Position numbers and translations under genes: made by a program. A stretch of DNA of 62,452 nucleotides from an uncultured Dysgonomonas sp. (GTDB lineage Bacteria > Bacteroidota > Bacteroidia > Bacteroidales > Dysgonomonadaceae), in the NCBI GenBank assembly GCA_937995835.1, contig CALKIV010000091.1, positions 1-62,452 on the forward strand, in the 5' to 3' direction. The notes beneath the pieces are model-generated. The model did no database searches and was not told the origin of the DNA. It saw nothing but the letters and a program-made list of their open reading frames with translations. Positions within the stretch are counted from its first letter, which is position 1. Each line of letters begins with the position of its first letter. Positions 9,145-19,299 of the stretch are shown here, one piece after another.

Positions 9145-12100
9145 TTAAAACTTATAGGACAATCCTGTACGCAGAAAAGCTCCCGTATATTCTAGCTCGT
9201 ATACTCTTTCCTTATTACCCATATAGGTAAATGAAGGAGCGTTGAGAACATTTACTGCTTCCACGTAATAGGTTAAACCTTTGATTATTGTAACTGATCC
9301 GTTCAGGTCTAGTTGCCAACGTTTATCTACCCATAAGTCTTCATTGGCATTACTACCCAACGAATACATGAACGACCCATTATAGTTGAGCGATCCTTGC
9401 AAGGTAAAGCGTTTCGTTGAATATGCCAACGCAAAGTTCGCTGTATGATCTGCCTGTCCAGGAAAACGCATATCACCACGTGTATCTGTTGTAGCTTTAG
9501 AATGGGTATAGGTATAGTTTCCGGTAAATACTAAGTTCTTGAAAATCCAAGGCATGAACGTAAGGGCAGAGTTGAGAGTCAATTCTACTCCATATACTTT
9601 TGCACTATTGCCATTCATATATTTTATCATAGTGTACTGATCGTCGGAAGTAGGATTCCAATATGGATTACTTGGGTCATTTATTTTCCCTTCACTTTTA
9701 TAAATAAATTTGTCAATGTTTTTATAGAAAAATCCTCCAGAAATCAAACCTACTCTTGTCAGATAATGTTCGAACAAGAAATCGAAATTATGAGCATAAG
9801 CAGCTTTTAAAGCAGGATTCCCCATTTCCACTTTAACAAGTTCGGGATTAACATTTACAGTAGGCACTATGTCTCTGAAATTAGGACGAGAATAGCCTGT
9901 TGTCCAAGCCATACGCAAAATCGTATTATCAGCCAAATCATACTTGAATTGAACATTCGGAAGGATCATGGTGTAATTTAAAGATGAATCCACAGGGGTA
10001 GATTCAAAAGCATTATATGCAGGATCACCTGTAGGAAGTTGACCCCCATTGTAATGAATGTCTTTATCAACGTTTTCTGGCAAATCCAATACATTTTTAT
10101 TATATTTGTAAGTTGCATTTGCATCGTAACTAACATCTGTTCGTTCTACACGTAGACCAACAATAGCCATTAGCTTATCGAACTGAGTACGATTCATTAC
10201 ATATCCCGCTAGAACATTTTCACGCGCTGTATAATAATCAGATGCTATACTAAAGCCTGTTCTATATTCATTCACATCTAGGACACTAGGATTATTTCGT
10301 ACATGATTTTTTATTTTTCCTAGAGATGGTGCTTGTCCAAAGTTGAGATTATTTCCCAAAAACTTATTGCTCAGATTTTCTTTATGCAAGTAGTCACTCA
10401 TCTTTATTCCGTCCGTATTAGCAGTGTATACTTTAGAACTTTCAGGTTTTATTCTCTCATTATACATGAACTTCCCTTTTAATCCAAAACTGAATATGGA
10501 AGCAAATTTGTCTGCCAACTTGTAGTCTAAAGCTGCATTACCTCTAACAGTAATATTTCGACCTTTTACAATATTGTCATTGTTCACCAATTCTTTGAAT
10601 GTAAATCTCGAAGCATCATCATAAGCAATTCCATCAGGGAGTGCATATACACCTTCGGTACGGAGATACTTGGTCGAGAAAGAAGGAATCTGTGCAATAA
10701 CTGTATTCTTAGGTATCTTGATACCTGCTCCAGTTCCGTCGTCTGTTCCTCCAATTGCACTGCCATTTGCTCTCCAATCGGGAGTTTGAAAACCGTACGA
10801 TGCATTTTCGGCATCTTTTTTAGTTTGCGAAAAAAATACTCCAGCATCCAATTTCCAGTTACCTACTACAGTTTCTCCATCAAGGTTTATGTTATAGATA
10901 TCTACTTTAATGTCTTGTTCTGTTACTTCAAGGATAGATAATGTACGGTCTGTGCCGATTGCTCCGTTGCCCATGTCGAAAAATTTACCTCTATAACGTG
11001 CACGTCTGCGATAACGTGTGTCATCTTCGTAGCGATTGGTGTACATCCCACTAAGCACAAGTTTCGTATTCAGATTAGGTGCATAATCGAAAGTTAATGT
11101 TCCTCCGGCACGTGATCTTGAACCTTCTTGATATCGATAACGGAAATCCAGAGGAACATAAGTGCCCTTCGTATCTTCTATTTCTTTTCCTTTTTCATTC
11201 AGAAGCGTCTTTGCATCCCATGTTTGTGCTTCTAAGCGATCGTATCCGTTGTATGTACGGTAATAGCTAGCATTAGCAGCGATACCAAAACGTCCTTGCG
11301 GATTGCTTTCATTCTCAAAAAAACGTTTCTGCCAGCCAAGTTTAAAGTTGTAAGGCATCTTTTCTCGTAAAATATTATATCCAGTACTGACATCAACTGA
11401 CGTACGGCTTGTCAGCGAACGAGCTGTAGCAGTACGCATATTAATAACACCAGCAATGGCATCACCATCGTTTGATGGTAGTAAAGTCTTCTGCACTTCC
11501 ATAGATGCAAGTACATCAGATGATATAACATCGAGAGTTGCATTACGTGAACCATCATTTGTTCCCATCAGTTGCTCTCCATTCATTTGGATATTAACAA
11601 AACTGGCAGGTGTGCCTCGTAGCTGAACTTCTGCTCCTTCTCCTCTTGAGCGTGTAATAGTAACACCACTCAATCTTTGAAGTGCTTCGGCAACGTTGAG
11701 GTCAGGAAATCTCCCCATCTGATCTGCAGATACTACCTGAGTCATGTTGTCGGCAACGCGTTGTTGATTGAGTGCACGTTGCTGACCATCGATGACAGCT
11801 GATACCTCAACTTCATTTAGACTCATTGCACTTTGGCTCATCTTGAAGTTAACTGAAATTGTTTGATCAGCCACTACCGAGATAGTTTGTTCTACAGAGG
11901 CATAGCCCAAGTAATGGACTACTATTTTCAAATTTCCAGCATCTACTCCACGCAAGCTATATAGTCCATTGAGATCTGTCGAAGTGCCTTGTGTGGTTCC
12001 TTTGATGACTACACTAGCTCCTGGAAGCGTGTTGTCCTCTTCATCAACCACCTTACCCGCAATGATTCCCTTGCCTTGCGAATAAGCGAAACTTGTTATG

Positions 12101-12150
12101 CACAATAACGACAGCATTATTATTGCAATTGTTTTAAATAGAGTTTTCAT
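9145..12150 (-). CDS. TonB-dependent outer-membrane receptor (SusD-independent type)
   Basis: A 1001-residue outer-membrane transporter for uptake of the locus products. Residues 1-25 are a signal peptide ending AYSQ, and 28-110 are a carboxypeptidase-regulatory-like beta-sandwich (GKVVDEEDNTLPGASVVIKG). The plug follows with DQMGRFPDLNVAEALQRLSG and QLRGTPASFVNIQMNG, then a 22-strand barrel ending in Phe. The GRFPDxNVAEALQR plug signature belongs to the Xanthomonas/Caulobacter-type receptors (TIGR01782-like), not to SusC/RagA proteins, and no SusD-like lipoprotein is encoded anywhere nearby. It is the last gene of the six-gene minus-strand operon, 70 bases after the GH28-GH2 gene. Import of oligosaccharides is inferred from context. 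Confidence 0.9.
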   Translation of the reverse strand: MKTLFKTIAIIMLSLLCITSFAYSQGKGIIAGKVVDEEDNTLPGASVVIKGTTQGTSTDLNGLYSLRGVDAGNLKIVVHYLGYASVEQTISVVADQTISVNFKMSQSAMSLNEVEVSAVIDGQQRALNQQRVADNMTQVVSADQMGRFPDLNVAEALQRLSGVTITRSRGEGAEVQLRGTPASFVNIQMNGEQLMGTNDGSRNATLDVISSDVLASMEVQKTLLPSNDGDAIAGVINMRTATARSLTSRTSVDVSTGYNILREKMPYNFKLGWQKRFFENESNPQGRFGIAANASYYRTYNGYDRLEAQTWDAKTLLNEKGKEIEDTKGTYVPLDFRYRYQEGSRSRAGGTLTFDYAPNLNTKLVLSGMYTNRYEDDTRYRRRARYRGKFFDMGNGAIGTDRTLSILEVTEQDIKVDIYNINLDGETVVGNWKLDAGVFFSQTKKDAENASYGFQTPDWRANGSAIGGTDDGTGAGIKIPKNTVIAQIPSFSTKYLRTEGVYALPDGIAYDDASRFTFKELVNNDNIVKGRNITVRGNAALDYKLADKFASIFSFGLKGKFMYNERIKPESSKVYTANTDGIKMSDYLHKENLSNKFLGNNLNFGQAPSLGKIKNHVRNNPSVLDVNEYRTGFSIASDYYTARENVLAGYVMNRTQFDKLMAIVGLRVERTDVSYDANATYKYNKNVLDLPENVDKDIHYNGGQLPTGDPAYNAFESTPVDSSLNYTMILPNVQFKYDLADNTILRMAWTTGYSRPNFRDIVPTVNVNPELVKVEMGNPALKAAYAHNFDFLFEHYLTRVGLISGGFFYKNIDKFIYKSEGKINDPSNPYWNPTSDDQYTMIKYMNGNSAKVYGVELTLNSALTFMPWIFKNLVFTGNYTYTHSKATTDTRGDMRFPGQADHTANFALAYSTKRFTLQGSLNYNGSFMYSLGSNANEDLWVDKRWQLDLNGSVTIIKGLTYYVEAVNVLNAPSFTYMGNKERVYELEYTGAFLRTGLSYKF

Positions 12151-12220
12151 TTTTCTTAAATTTAGATTATTTAGGTTTGTTTTTTATCAGAATGCATATT
12201 TGTAGTGTTACAATTTTTCA

Positions 12221-15200
12221 TCATTGCTTGGTTACTTTTTGTTCTCTTATTGTTCCGTCATCATTGATGGAAATCTTGCATCGTATAGCACTCTCGTTCA
12301 AACGAACATCATAGTTCGTATAGCCTGTCTGCTTTCTAACCATTATTCTAGACTCATCAACCGGCACAGCGCCTATCAGTTCTGCTATTATTTTTCTGGT
12401 AGTTTCCGGTAGGTCTACATAATTCATGGCATTTGCTTCTTCTTGGGAAAGAATTTTACCCTCTTGGTTTATTTTTGTTGTTGTAATTTTAAACTCATTA
12501 ATTCCTTTATAAGAAGTTGATTGCATCGTATACACATTGTCATCTACTGATAATCTATCAAGCAAGCTCCCTTCTGCCGTCTTAATTATTGTTGCGGCAA
12601 CCTTAGAAGGAGGATCGATTCCAATAAAATTTCTAATGCATGATTCTCCACCTTCGAGTGGTGTACGCTGACCTCCGAATGCCATGTAACCATCAATCTT
12701 TTTGTCGAATTTCTGAGCTGACATTATTCTGCGTTGAGCACCTATGATAACTCTTCCATCCTCTAAAACAATTTCAGGTTCCAGAATATAACAGCCATTT
12801 TGTTTCGGTGTTTTAAAACTCATCGGTATGCTTGCAGACTCATACTTCGGTATTGTTAGTATGGCTTGTTGACTACTAATCTCCTTGCCGTCAACAGATT
12901 TTATTTTCAGATTAATAGTAACATCAATGTCTTTTCCGAAATCGTTCCATGCAACAACCTCTTTGGTGTGGCTTGTCCCAGGTTTGTAAATCTTTTTGTT
13001 GGTATACCATTCTTTAGCTTGCAGCATATCTACTGACACACCGATAGGTTCGTTCAATCTGATAAGAGAAAGATCTAGGTTGGGCTGAATTGTTAATGAA
13101 TCAGCGATGTTGCCTAACAAGAAATTTTGTCCATTAACCCACCCACTGAGCAAGGCAAATGGTGCCCATGCTTGTAAACGGTTCTTGCGATGGTAGGTCC
13201 CTATGTCTGCATGCAAATCAGCGAGCAATTGCCCGATTGTTTCTTGATTGAAGTAGTAGAGCCCCCAACCACTTGCCGTGCGACTAGTTTTATAATCTTC
13301 ACGTGGTTCCAACAAACCAAATTCATTAGTCCATAAGCGACACGATTCCAATATAGTTGATGGGCGGTCTTCAGCTTGCTCAAAATATGGTTCAGGAACT
13401 ACCTGCTCAGAATAATCATAGATGTGTTTTGCATAGAAATCATCTTCACCCCACAGGCGTGTAGGATCATATTCTCGAAGTTCCGATTTTAACTTTTCGA
13501 GCCTAACGTGTCCTTCATTTTCTTGATCCCATGTAACTATAGAAGCGTGATTCACATTTTGTTTAATCCAACGCTTAAACTCTATTTCAGCCTCTACCAA
13601 GTCTTTCCCCACAGGCTCATCGTCATGCATGTATCTCCACTCATCTTGGAGCATAATGCCCTCTTGATCTGCAATTTCGTACCATTTGTTGTATCCATGT
13701 CCTAGATGGATGCGTAGATAGTTGAAATTGTAATCTTGGACGGCAGAACGTAAAAAGTTGCGTATCCATGTTTCGTCAAACATCACGTCTTGCCAGCGAT
13801 TTACAGCTCTAACAAAAGCAATGTTTTCGGCACGGAAGATCACCTTTTCTCCGTTTATCAATACATCTTTACCCTGAACTTCTATATTACGATAACCAAA
13901 CATGGTGCTTTTATCCGAAACGATATTTCCGTTATTGTCTGTTATTGTAACATTCATGCGATATAGTTTAGGTGTACCTTCTTTTCCGGCACTCCAATAT
14001 TTTAACATTGATGAGGGAACTTTCAATGCTTTTGTAACACTGCTGTTCTTTTCAATATTATAGCTATTGCTTGATGTACTGATGATTTGTCCGCCATCAA
14101 AGATAGAAGCAGTTACTGTTAACTCGCTATCAGAGCCACTGGTGTTCGCTATTTCCACATCGCAATGCGTTAGCTTATTCTTCAGATCGGGCAATGCTTT
14201 GATATGGTTGATTGTTATAGTATTACTTAACTCAATGCAAACGTCATCCCACAAGCCGGGTGCTCTTGAGTTACGCCACCATTCCGAACTGTTTTCTTTG
14301 GAAGGGGAGGATGATGTGTTCCAACTGCCTACACGAACGATCAATTCATTCTTTCCGTTGTAATTGATAGCTTTGCTAACGTCAAACTCGGCATGGGAAT
14401 AGGTGCAATGATGATCGTAACCAATCTCTTGTCCGTTTAGAAACACCAGAGCATTGTATTTGGCTCTTACTTTAAGTAAAGCAGATGGATATGCTTCCTC
14501 ATTCATATCAAAGTTTAAGCGATACCATACGTATTTATAACCAACATCATCTTTCTGATCATTACCATGTAGCCCTTCTGCAACCAAAGGTTCGGACATG
14601 GTAAGGATACCGGGTACAGGAACTTTAGAGAGATAGCTCTGAGGTTGCTTATCTGTCAGTGCCACATCCCATAAGCCGTTCAAGGAGATGGTTTTATTTG
14701 TCAGCGCATATTCAACTTTTTTCTCATTTACAGTTACATTTCGTAACGATACATTACGAGCGTTGTTAATTTCATAACCCTCTTTACTATTTGCTATGTT
14801 CACATCTTTCAGCGATACATTGGTAACAGGCATTTCTTTGAAGCCTTTGATATCAATTCCTTTTTGTGATGCATAGTTACAGTTTACATTTTCTATTATA
14901 AAATCACTATAACGTGTCGGATAGTTCTCCTTACTTTCCGACTTATAATCAGGTTCGAATTTTATAGCAGATCTAACAGAATCTATCGTTATATTGCGCA
15001 CCCAAATGTTTTCGATGTATCCACCACGATCTAGATTAGATTTGAAGTATATTCCATTGCCGGCTTTGGGCACTGTTATATTTTCAATGAAAACATTGCG
15101 TACCCCTCCCGAAATTTCGCTCCCGATACACACACCGTTAGAAATACTTTCGAATGTACAGTTACGAATAATCACATTTTCGGTAGGTTGTCCAATACGC

Positions 15201-16048
15201 CAAGCATCATTGTCTCGTCCTGATTTGATAGCAACCCCATCGTCTCCAGTTCTGAAATTACAATTTTCAATTAATGCATTGGTTGTTGATTCAGGATCGA
15301 AACCATCACTATTAAGATTAAAACTATCGATGGTAACATTTCGTACGGTCACATTATTACAGGCTATCGGGTGAATGATCCAAAAAGTGGCATCCACTAT
15401 TTTAACATCTTCGATAAGTATATTTCTACAATTCAAAGGTTCGATAAAAGCAGGACGGAGCCAGTGACCTTCTCCAAACAAACGTTTGTGGACGGGAGTT
15501 CCTTCACGTCCCATTTTTCTGATTAGTGCCTGATCATTCTTCTGATTAGGCTTCCATGTGGCTATGTTTTTAGAGCCTTGTCCATTCAGAATTCCTTTTC
15601 CTGTAATGGCAATATTCTCAACTTGATAGGCATATATTAGAGGTGAGTAGTTGAATACTTCTGTGCCTTCCCATCTGGTCAGAACTGCTGGCAAATAATC
15701 TTTTTCGTCATGGCTGAATATCAGCTCTGTGCCATCAGATAGATGTAAATTGACATTACTTTTGAGAATTAGAGGACCTTTGATAAAATATTTTCCCGTG
15801 GGTATAATTACTTTTCCTCCTCCTTCTTCGCTACATTTTGTGATTGCTGCATTGATGGCAGCTCGTGAATCTTTGACTCCTCCTTTTTGTGCACCAAAGT
15901 GAAGTACATTATAACTTCTGTCGGCAAAGATTGGAGCTTTGATATTCTTTTCTATCTCCTTAACATAGTCCCACCCCATTTGGGAAAACACCGAAAGAGG
16001 GATGGTTAGTAGTAGAGTGAAAATTAAAAGATAATTTCTTAACTTCAT
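12221..16048 (-). CDS. GH28-GH2 two-enzyme fusion protein
   Basis: A 1275-residue secreted protein with two catalytic domains. ATG 16048 (MKLRNYLLIF) is preferred over the upstream ATG 16102 because it opens a clean signal peptide ending FSQ and avoids overlap with the sulfatase gene. Residues about 40-450 are a GH28 polygalacturonase-type beta-helix, with NLNSDGFDPE, TGDDGVAIKSG, CIGSEISGG and IYFKSNLDRGG giving the expected acids and the Arg-x-Lys-like binding residues. Residues about 455-1275 are a GH2 enzyme, starting SLNGLWDV, with acid/base Glu845 in WDQENEGH and nucleophile Glu909 in WTNEFG. The reading frame is continuous with no linker signal, so this is a true fusion. It should cut an alpha-galacturonosyl-type bond and a beta-bond in the same glycan, with exact sugars unknown. 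Confidence 0.85.
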   Translation of the reverse strand: MKLRNYLLIFTLLLTIPLSVFSQMGWDYVKEIEKNIKAPIFADRSYNVLHFGAQKGGVKDSRAAINAAITKCSEEGGGKVIIPTGKYFIKGPLILKSNVNLHLSDGTELIFSHDEKDYLPAVLTRWEGTEVFNYSPLIYAYQVENIAITGKGILNGQGSKNIATWKPNQKNDQALIRKMGREGTPVHKRLFGEGHWLRPAFIEPLNCRNILIEDVKIVDATFWIIHPIACNNVTVRNVTIDSFNLNSDGFDPESTTNALIENCNFRTGDDGVAIKSGRDNDAWRIGQPTENVIIRNCTFESISNGVCIGSEISGGVRNVFIENITVPKAGNGIYFKSNLDRGGYIENIWVRNITIDSVRSAIKFEPDYKSESKENYPTRYSDFIIENVNCNYASQKGIDIKGFKEMPVTNVSLKDVNIANSKEGYEINNARNVSLRNVTVNEKKVEYALTNKTISLNGLWDVALTDKQPQSYLSKVPVPGILTMSEPLVAEGLHGNDQKDDVGYKYVWYRLNFDMNEEAYPSALLKVRAKYNALVFLNGQEIGYDHHCTYSHAEFDVSKAINYNGKNELIVRVGSWNTSSSPSKENSSEWWRNSRAPGLWDDVCIELSNTITINHIKALPDLKNKLTHCDVEIANTSGSDSELTVTASIFDGGQIISTSSNSYNIEKNSSVTKALKVPSSMLKYWSAGKEGTPKLYRMNVTITDNNGNIVSDKSTMFGYRNIEVQGKDVLINGEKVIFRAENIAFVRAVNRWQDVMFDETWIRNFLRSAVQDYNFNYLRIHLGHGYNKWYEIADQEGIMLQDEWRYMHDDEPVGKDLVEAEIEFKRWIKQNVNHASIVTWDQENEGHVRLEKLKSELREYDPTRLWGEDDFYAKHIYDYSEQVVPEPYFEQAEDRPSTILESCRLWTNEFGLLEPREDYKTSRTASGWGLYYFNQETIGQLLADLHADIGTYHRKNRLQAWAPFALLSGWVNGQNFLLGNIADSLTIQPNLDLSLIRLNEPIGVSVDMLQAKEWYTNKKIYKPGTSHTKEVVAWNDFGKDIDVTINLKIKSVDGKEISSQQAILTIPKYESASIPMSFKTPKQNGCYILEPEIVLEDGRVIIGAQRRIMSAQKFDKKIDGYMAFGGQRTPLEGGESCIRNFIGIDPPSKVAATIIKTAEGSLLDRLSVDDNVYTMQSTSYKGINEFKITTTKINQEGKILSQEEANAMNYVDLPETTRKIIAELIGAVPVDESRIMVRKQTGYTNYDVRLNESAIRCKISINDDGTIREQKVTKQ

Positions 16049-16076
16049 AATATTTATATTTAAGTACAGTAGATAT

Positions 16077-17705
16077 TTAAAATTTAAAAGATGTTTTTTC
16101 ACTAGGTTTGAATCCTATCCGTGTAGCAATGATGGTAAGCTCATCACCTGTTTTAATCTCTATGGGGTCATTATATAAGAACCAATGTTTTTCGGTATAT
16201 CCTTTCCCATTTATTTGATAAGCAATAGAAGCCCCCTCTGTACCTGAAAGCATTGCGATTTTTCCATCTGCCATTTTATCCAATGTAGGAGTCGCCACTA
16301 TTGGTTGTTCGCCTCCCGGCCAAAGATTTTCACGAAGTTGTGCTTCTGAAAGTCCTAAATAAGGATTGTATTTTTTATCCCAAGACACGAGTTCTTTACG
16401 CATTCGTTCAATATCATCTTGATATGCAGGATCGTTTATCAGATTGTTCATTTCATGCGGGTCGGCAGCTACGACATAAAATTCTTCTTCAGCTCTTGGA
16501 CTTTCAAACCATCGACTTTCCGATGCGTTCAGCTCTCCTTTTTCAAAAAGCTCAACCATATTTCTCATAGTTGGCATATTCAATCTGGAGAGGATATTCA
16601 TATATCCAGATCGTTCGGGTAAATGATTGCGTACATAGCGATATCTTTCATCTCTGACACAGGTTTGTCTTTCTATAATCTCGTCCAATCGGTCGCGAGC
16701 CCCATACACATAATCTCGTTTTTCTCCTTCATATTTGCCCAAAAAAGGAATTCCGTGCATGTATTCAGGAGTTTCTACACCTGCTAGAGAAAGAATTGTG
16801 GCTGGAATATCGGCAAACATCAACAAACGATTATCCACCGTTCCTGCCATTTGTCCATCAGGAAAACGTACCATAAAAGGCACATTTGATCCACTTTCGT
16901 ACAACTCTCGCTTCTGACGTGGCATAGGTCCTCCATTGTCAGAATACCATATGATTATTGTATTATCTAATAAACCAGCATCTCTGACTGCATCAATGTG
17001 TTGTTGTACAAGCTTGTCCATTGCATGAATATTGCTGTATACAACAGCCCAATCATGACGAACTGTTTCATTGTTTGGGTGATATGGCGGTGGAGTTATA
17101 TCGTTAGGATTGATAATCAACGGCTCATTAGCTCTTTTCCAGACTTGCGATTCGTGAGTTATTTCCATATTGAAAATAGCGAAAAAAGGCATGCCCTCTG
17201 GTCTGTTTTTCCAGTGTGCCGTTTTACTGTTATCGTCCCATGCCGTAATTGGTGCTTTGAATTGATAATCTTGTTTTGCATTATTTGTGCAATAGTAACC
17301 AAGCTTGCGAAGAAATTCCGGATAACATTTTACTCCGGCTTCGGGTACGGCCTCGTATGGAGGAACCAACCCTTCAGTCAAAGGTTTCGTATTTGATGTT
17401 CGCATATAATTAGCACCAAACGATGTTGGATACAACCCAGTAATGAGCGATGCACGTGAAGGCGCACTTACCCCAATTGAAGTGTACATGTGGGAATAAC
17501 GTATCCCCTCAGAAGCGAATTTGTCCAGATTAGGCGTGTCTGCATAAAGGTCGCCATAGCAACCGATGTAAGGACTAATGTCTTCGCATACTAAACACAG
17601 TATATTGGGCAAATCCTTTTTTGCTTCTTTGAGTTGGGCTGAAGCAGGAATGGCAACCACCGTTGTTGAAATTATTCCTGTAAGAAGGTTTCTCTTATCA
17701 ATCAT
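16077..17705 (-). CDS. Ser-type sulfatase (S1) with C-terminal CHB_HEX_C-like domain
   Basis: A 542-residue exported alkaline-phosphatase-fold sulfatase that should remove sulfate esters from glycan units. ATG 17705 (MIDKRNLLTG) gives a normal signal peptide ending ASAQ; the ATG 17759 alternative adds a charged, non-signal extension and overlaps the next gene. Ser80 in the signature SAPSR is the residue converted to formylglycine. Metal ligands come from VCEDISPY and YSDNGGP, the latter typical of the family. The last 75 residues (TPTLDKMADGKIAM onward) resemble the small beta-sandwich found at the end of some hexosaminidases. It is separated by 5 bases from the upstream sulfatase gene and 28 from the GH28-GH2 gene. 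Maturation is likely by the radical SAM enzyme at 30361. Confidence 0.88.
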   Translation of the reverse strand: MIDKRNLLTGIISTTVVAIPASAQLKEAKKDLPNILCLVCEDISPYIGCYGDLYADTPNLDKFASEGIRYSHMYTSIGVSAPSRASLITGLYPTSFGANYMRTSNTKPLTEGLVPPYEAVPEAGVKCYPEFLRKLGYYCTNNAKQDYQFKAPITAWDDNSKTAHWKNRPEGMPFFAIFNMEITHESQVWKRANEPLIINPNDITPPPYHPNNETVRHDWAVVYSNIHAMDKLVQQHIDAVRDAGLLDNTIIIWYSDNGGPMPRQKRELYESGSNVPFMVRFPDGQMAGTVDNRLLMFADIPATILSLAGVETPEYMHGIPFLGKYEGEKRDYVYGARDRLDEIIERQTCVRDERYRYVRNHLPERSGYMNILSRLNMPTMRNMVELFEKGELNASESRWFESPRAEEEFYVVAADPHEMNNLINDPAYQDDIERMRKELVSWDKKYNPYLGLSEAQLRENLWPGGEQPIVATPTLDKMADGKIAMLSGTEGASIAYQINGKGYTEKHWFLYNDPIEIKTGDELTIIATRIGFKPSEKTSFKF

Positions 17706-17710
17706 ATTTT

Positions 17711-19273
17711 TCACTTTATGGCTTTTATCCCTTTGGTTATAGACACTCGTTTCTTCCAAGTGTCAAACATTTCATTCATATGTTCCACTGTTTTCGGATT
17801 CTTAGAAGCCAGATCTATGGTTTCGGAAGGGTCATTCTGCATGTCGAATAAAGACCATGGTGAATTTTGACCTTGTTTTACCAATTTCCATTTTCCATCT
17901 CTTACAGCACGTCCATGTTGCCATTCCCAGAATAGAGGTTTGTCTCTCTTTGTTTTGTCACCAAGAATAGGTGAAAGGAGAGAAACACCTTCGTATGGTA
18001 ATACATCTCGTCCTTTATATTTTTCAGGGTAGTCAACTCCACCGATTTCCACAAAAGTTGCCATGATATCTATCATATGACCTACGAAATCAGACTTTGA
18101 CCCAGCTTTCACGCCACCTTTTGGCCATGTGACAATAAGCGGAGAAGATATTCCTCCCTGATAGCTAATGTTTTTATAATAGCGTAGAGGTGTATTGGCA
18201 ACGTTTGCCCAGTTTTCTCCTAATGATTTCCAATTGGACACAGAACCTATAGGACCATAGCTTTCAGGTATTTCTACCACTTCGGCAGATGCCCCATTGT
18301 CTGACATAAACAAGATAATTGTGTTTTCATACTTGCCTTGTTCTTTCAGTTTGGCTATTACGTGTCCAATATTTTGATCCAGACGATCGATCATAGCTGC
18401 ATAGACTTCCATTTTTTTGGCTTCTTCGATACGTTGCTCTTGCGATAAGGAGGTCCAAGAATCATATATAGGTTCGGATAGGTGATAGTTTTTATCTATT
18501 ATTCCTAGTCTTTTTTGTTTTTCGTATCTATTCTTTCGTATGACTTCATATCCGTCTTCGTACATCCCTTCGTATTTGGCTATATCTTCAGGCCAAGCCA
18601 TCAAGGGGTCATGTGGCGCATTATAAGCTAGATATAGGAAAAATGGTTTGTCGTCATTTTCATATTGATCGAGCCACATCAGTGCATTTTCAGTAAAATG
18701 ATCAGTGGTGTAGAAATTCTTATCAGTAGGCGTATATGGTGCATATTCCTTATTTTCGATACACCATTTTCTTCTATGTGATTTTTGAGCAGGTTTTTCT
18801 TCTCCGTAGCGTTGTAGTCCTGGATTAAAATAGTTACAAGCTCCATCTTTCAGTCCTATATAATGGTCAAAACCACGGGTACGTGGGTTCTCGTCTCCAT
18901 GATGTTTGCCTGACCATAAGGTTCGATAACCAGCGCTTTTCATGTATTCGCCCAATGTTACGCTGTTTTCCAGTGGACCACCAAAGTATTTAAAATATCC
19001 ATTTTGTTGAGCATAGAGACCTGTAAGTAGACAAGCACGTGAGGGATAGCTCTTTGAAGTGTTATGGAATTGCGTAAACCTCACACCAGAATCGGCCAGA
19101 GCATCTATGTTAGGTGTTTTGACTTCACTGCCATAACAGCCAATATCAGACCATCCTAGATCGTCGGCAGAGATCAATAAAATATTGGGACGTTCTGTGA
19201 CTTTTCCATTTTGTGCCATTGCTCCACAAAGTGGAGCTAGCGATATGGCAATTAGTTTATAATATTTTTTCAT
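17711..19273 (-). CDS. Ser-type arylsulfatase A-like sulfatase (S1)
   Basis: A 520-residue secreted sulfatase. ATG 19273 (MKKYYKLIAI) opens a signal peptide ending AMAQ; the longer alternative would need a TTG start. The catalytic signature is SYPSR with Ser75 as formylglycine precursor. Metal and active-site blocks are SADDLGWSDIGCYG, GKHHGDENP and FMSDNGAS. The domain order (large alpha/beta domain, then a smaller C-terminal domain with WSLFDMQNDPSE) and length are normal for arylsulfatase A-like S1 proteins. It is the middle of three consecutive sulfatase genes, 26 bases after the upstream one. The three enzymes differ enough around the active site to act on different sulfate positions, but I cannot assign them. 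Confidence 0.88.
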   Translation of the reverse strand: MKKYYKLIAISLAPLCGAMAQNGKVTERPNILLISADDLGWSDIGCYGSEVKTPNIDALADSGVRFTQFHNTSKSYPSRACLLTGLYAQQNGYFKYFGGPLENSVTLGEYMKSAGYRTLWSGKHHGDENPRTRGFDHYIGLKDGACNYFNPGLQRYGEEKPAQKSHRRKWCIENKEYAPYTPTDKNFYTTDHFTENALMWLDQYENDDKPFFLYLAYNAPHDPLMAWPEDIAKYEGMYEDGYEVIRKNRYEKQKRLGIIDKNYHLSEPIYDSWTSLSQEQRIEEAKKMEVYAAMIDRLDQNIGHVIAKLKEQGKYENTIILFMSDNGASAEVVEIPESYGPIGSVSNWKSLGENWANVANTPLRYYKNISYQGGISSPLIVTWPKGGVKAGSKSDFVGHMIDIMATFVEIGGVDYPEKYKGRDVLPYEGVSLLSPILGDKTKRDKPLFWEWQHGRAVRDGKWKLVKQGQNSPWSLFDMQNDPSETIDLASKNPKTVEHMNEMFDTWKKRVSITKGIKAIK

Positions 19274-19299
19274 CGTATTTTGGTTTTTCAAATCATTAG

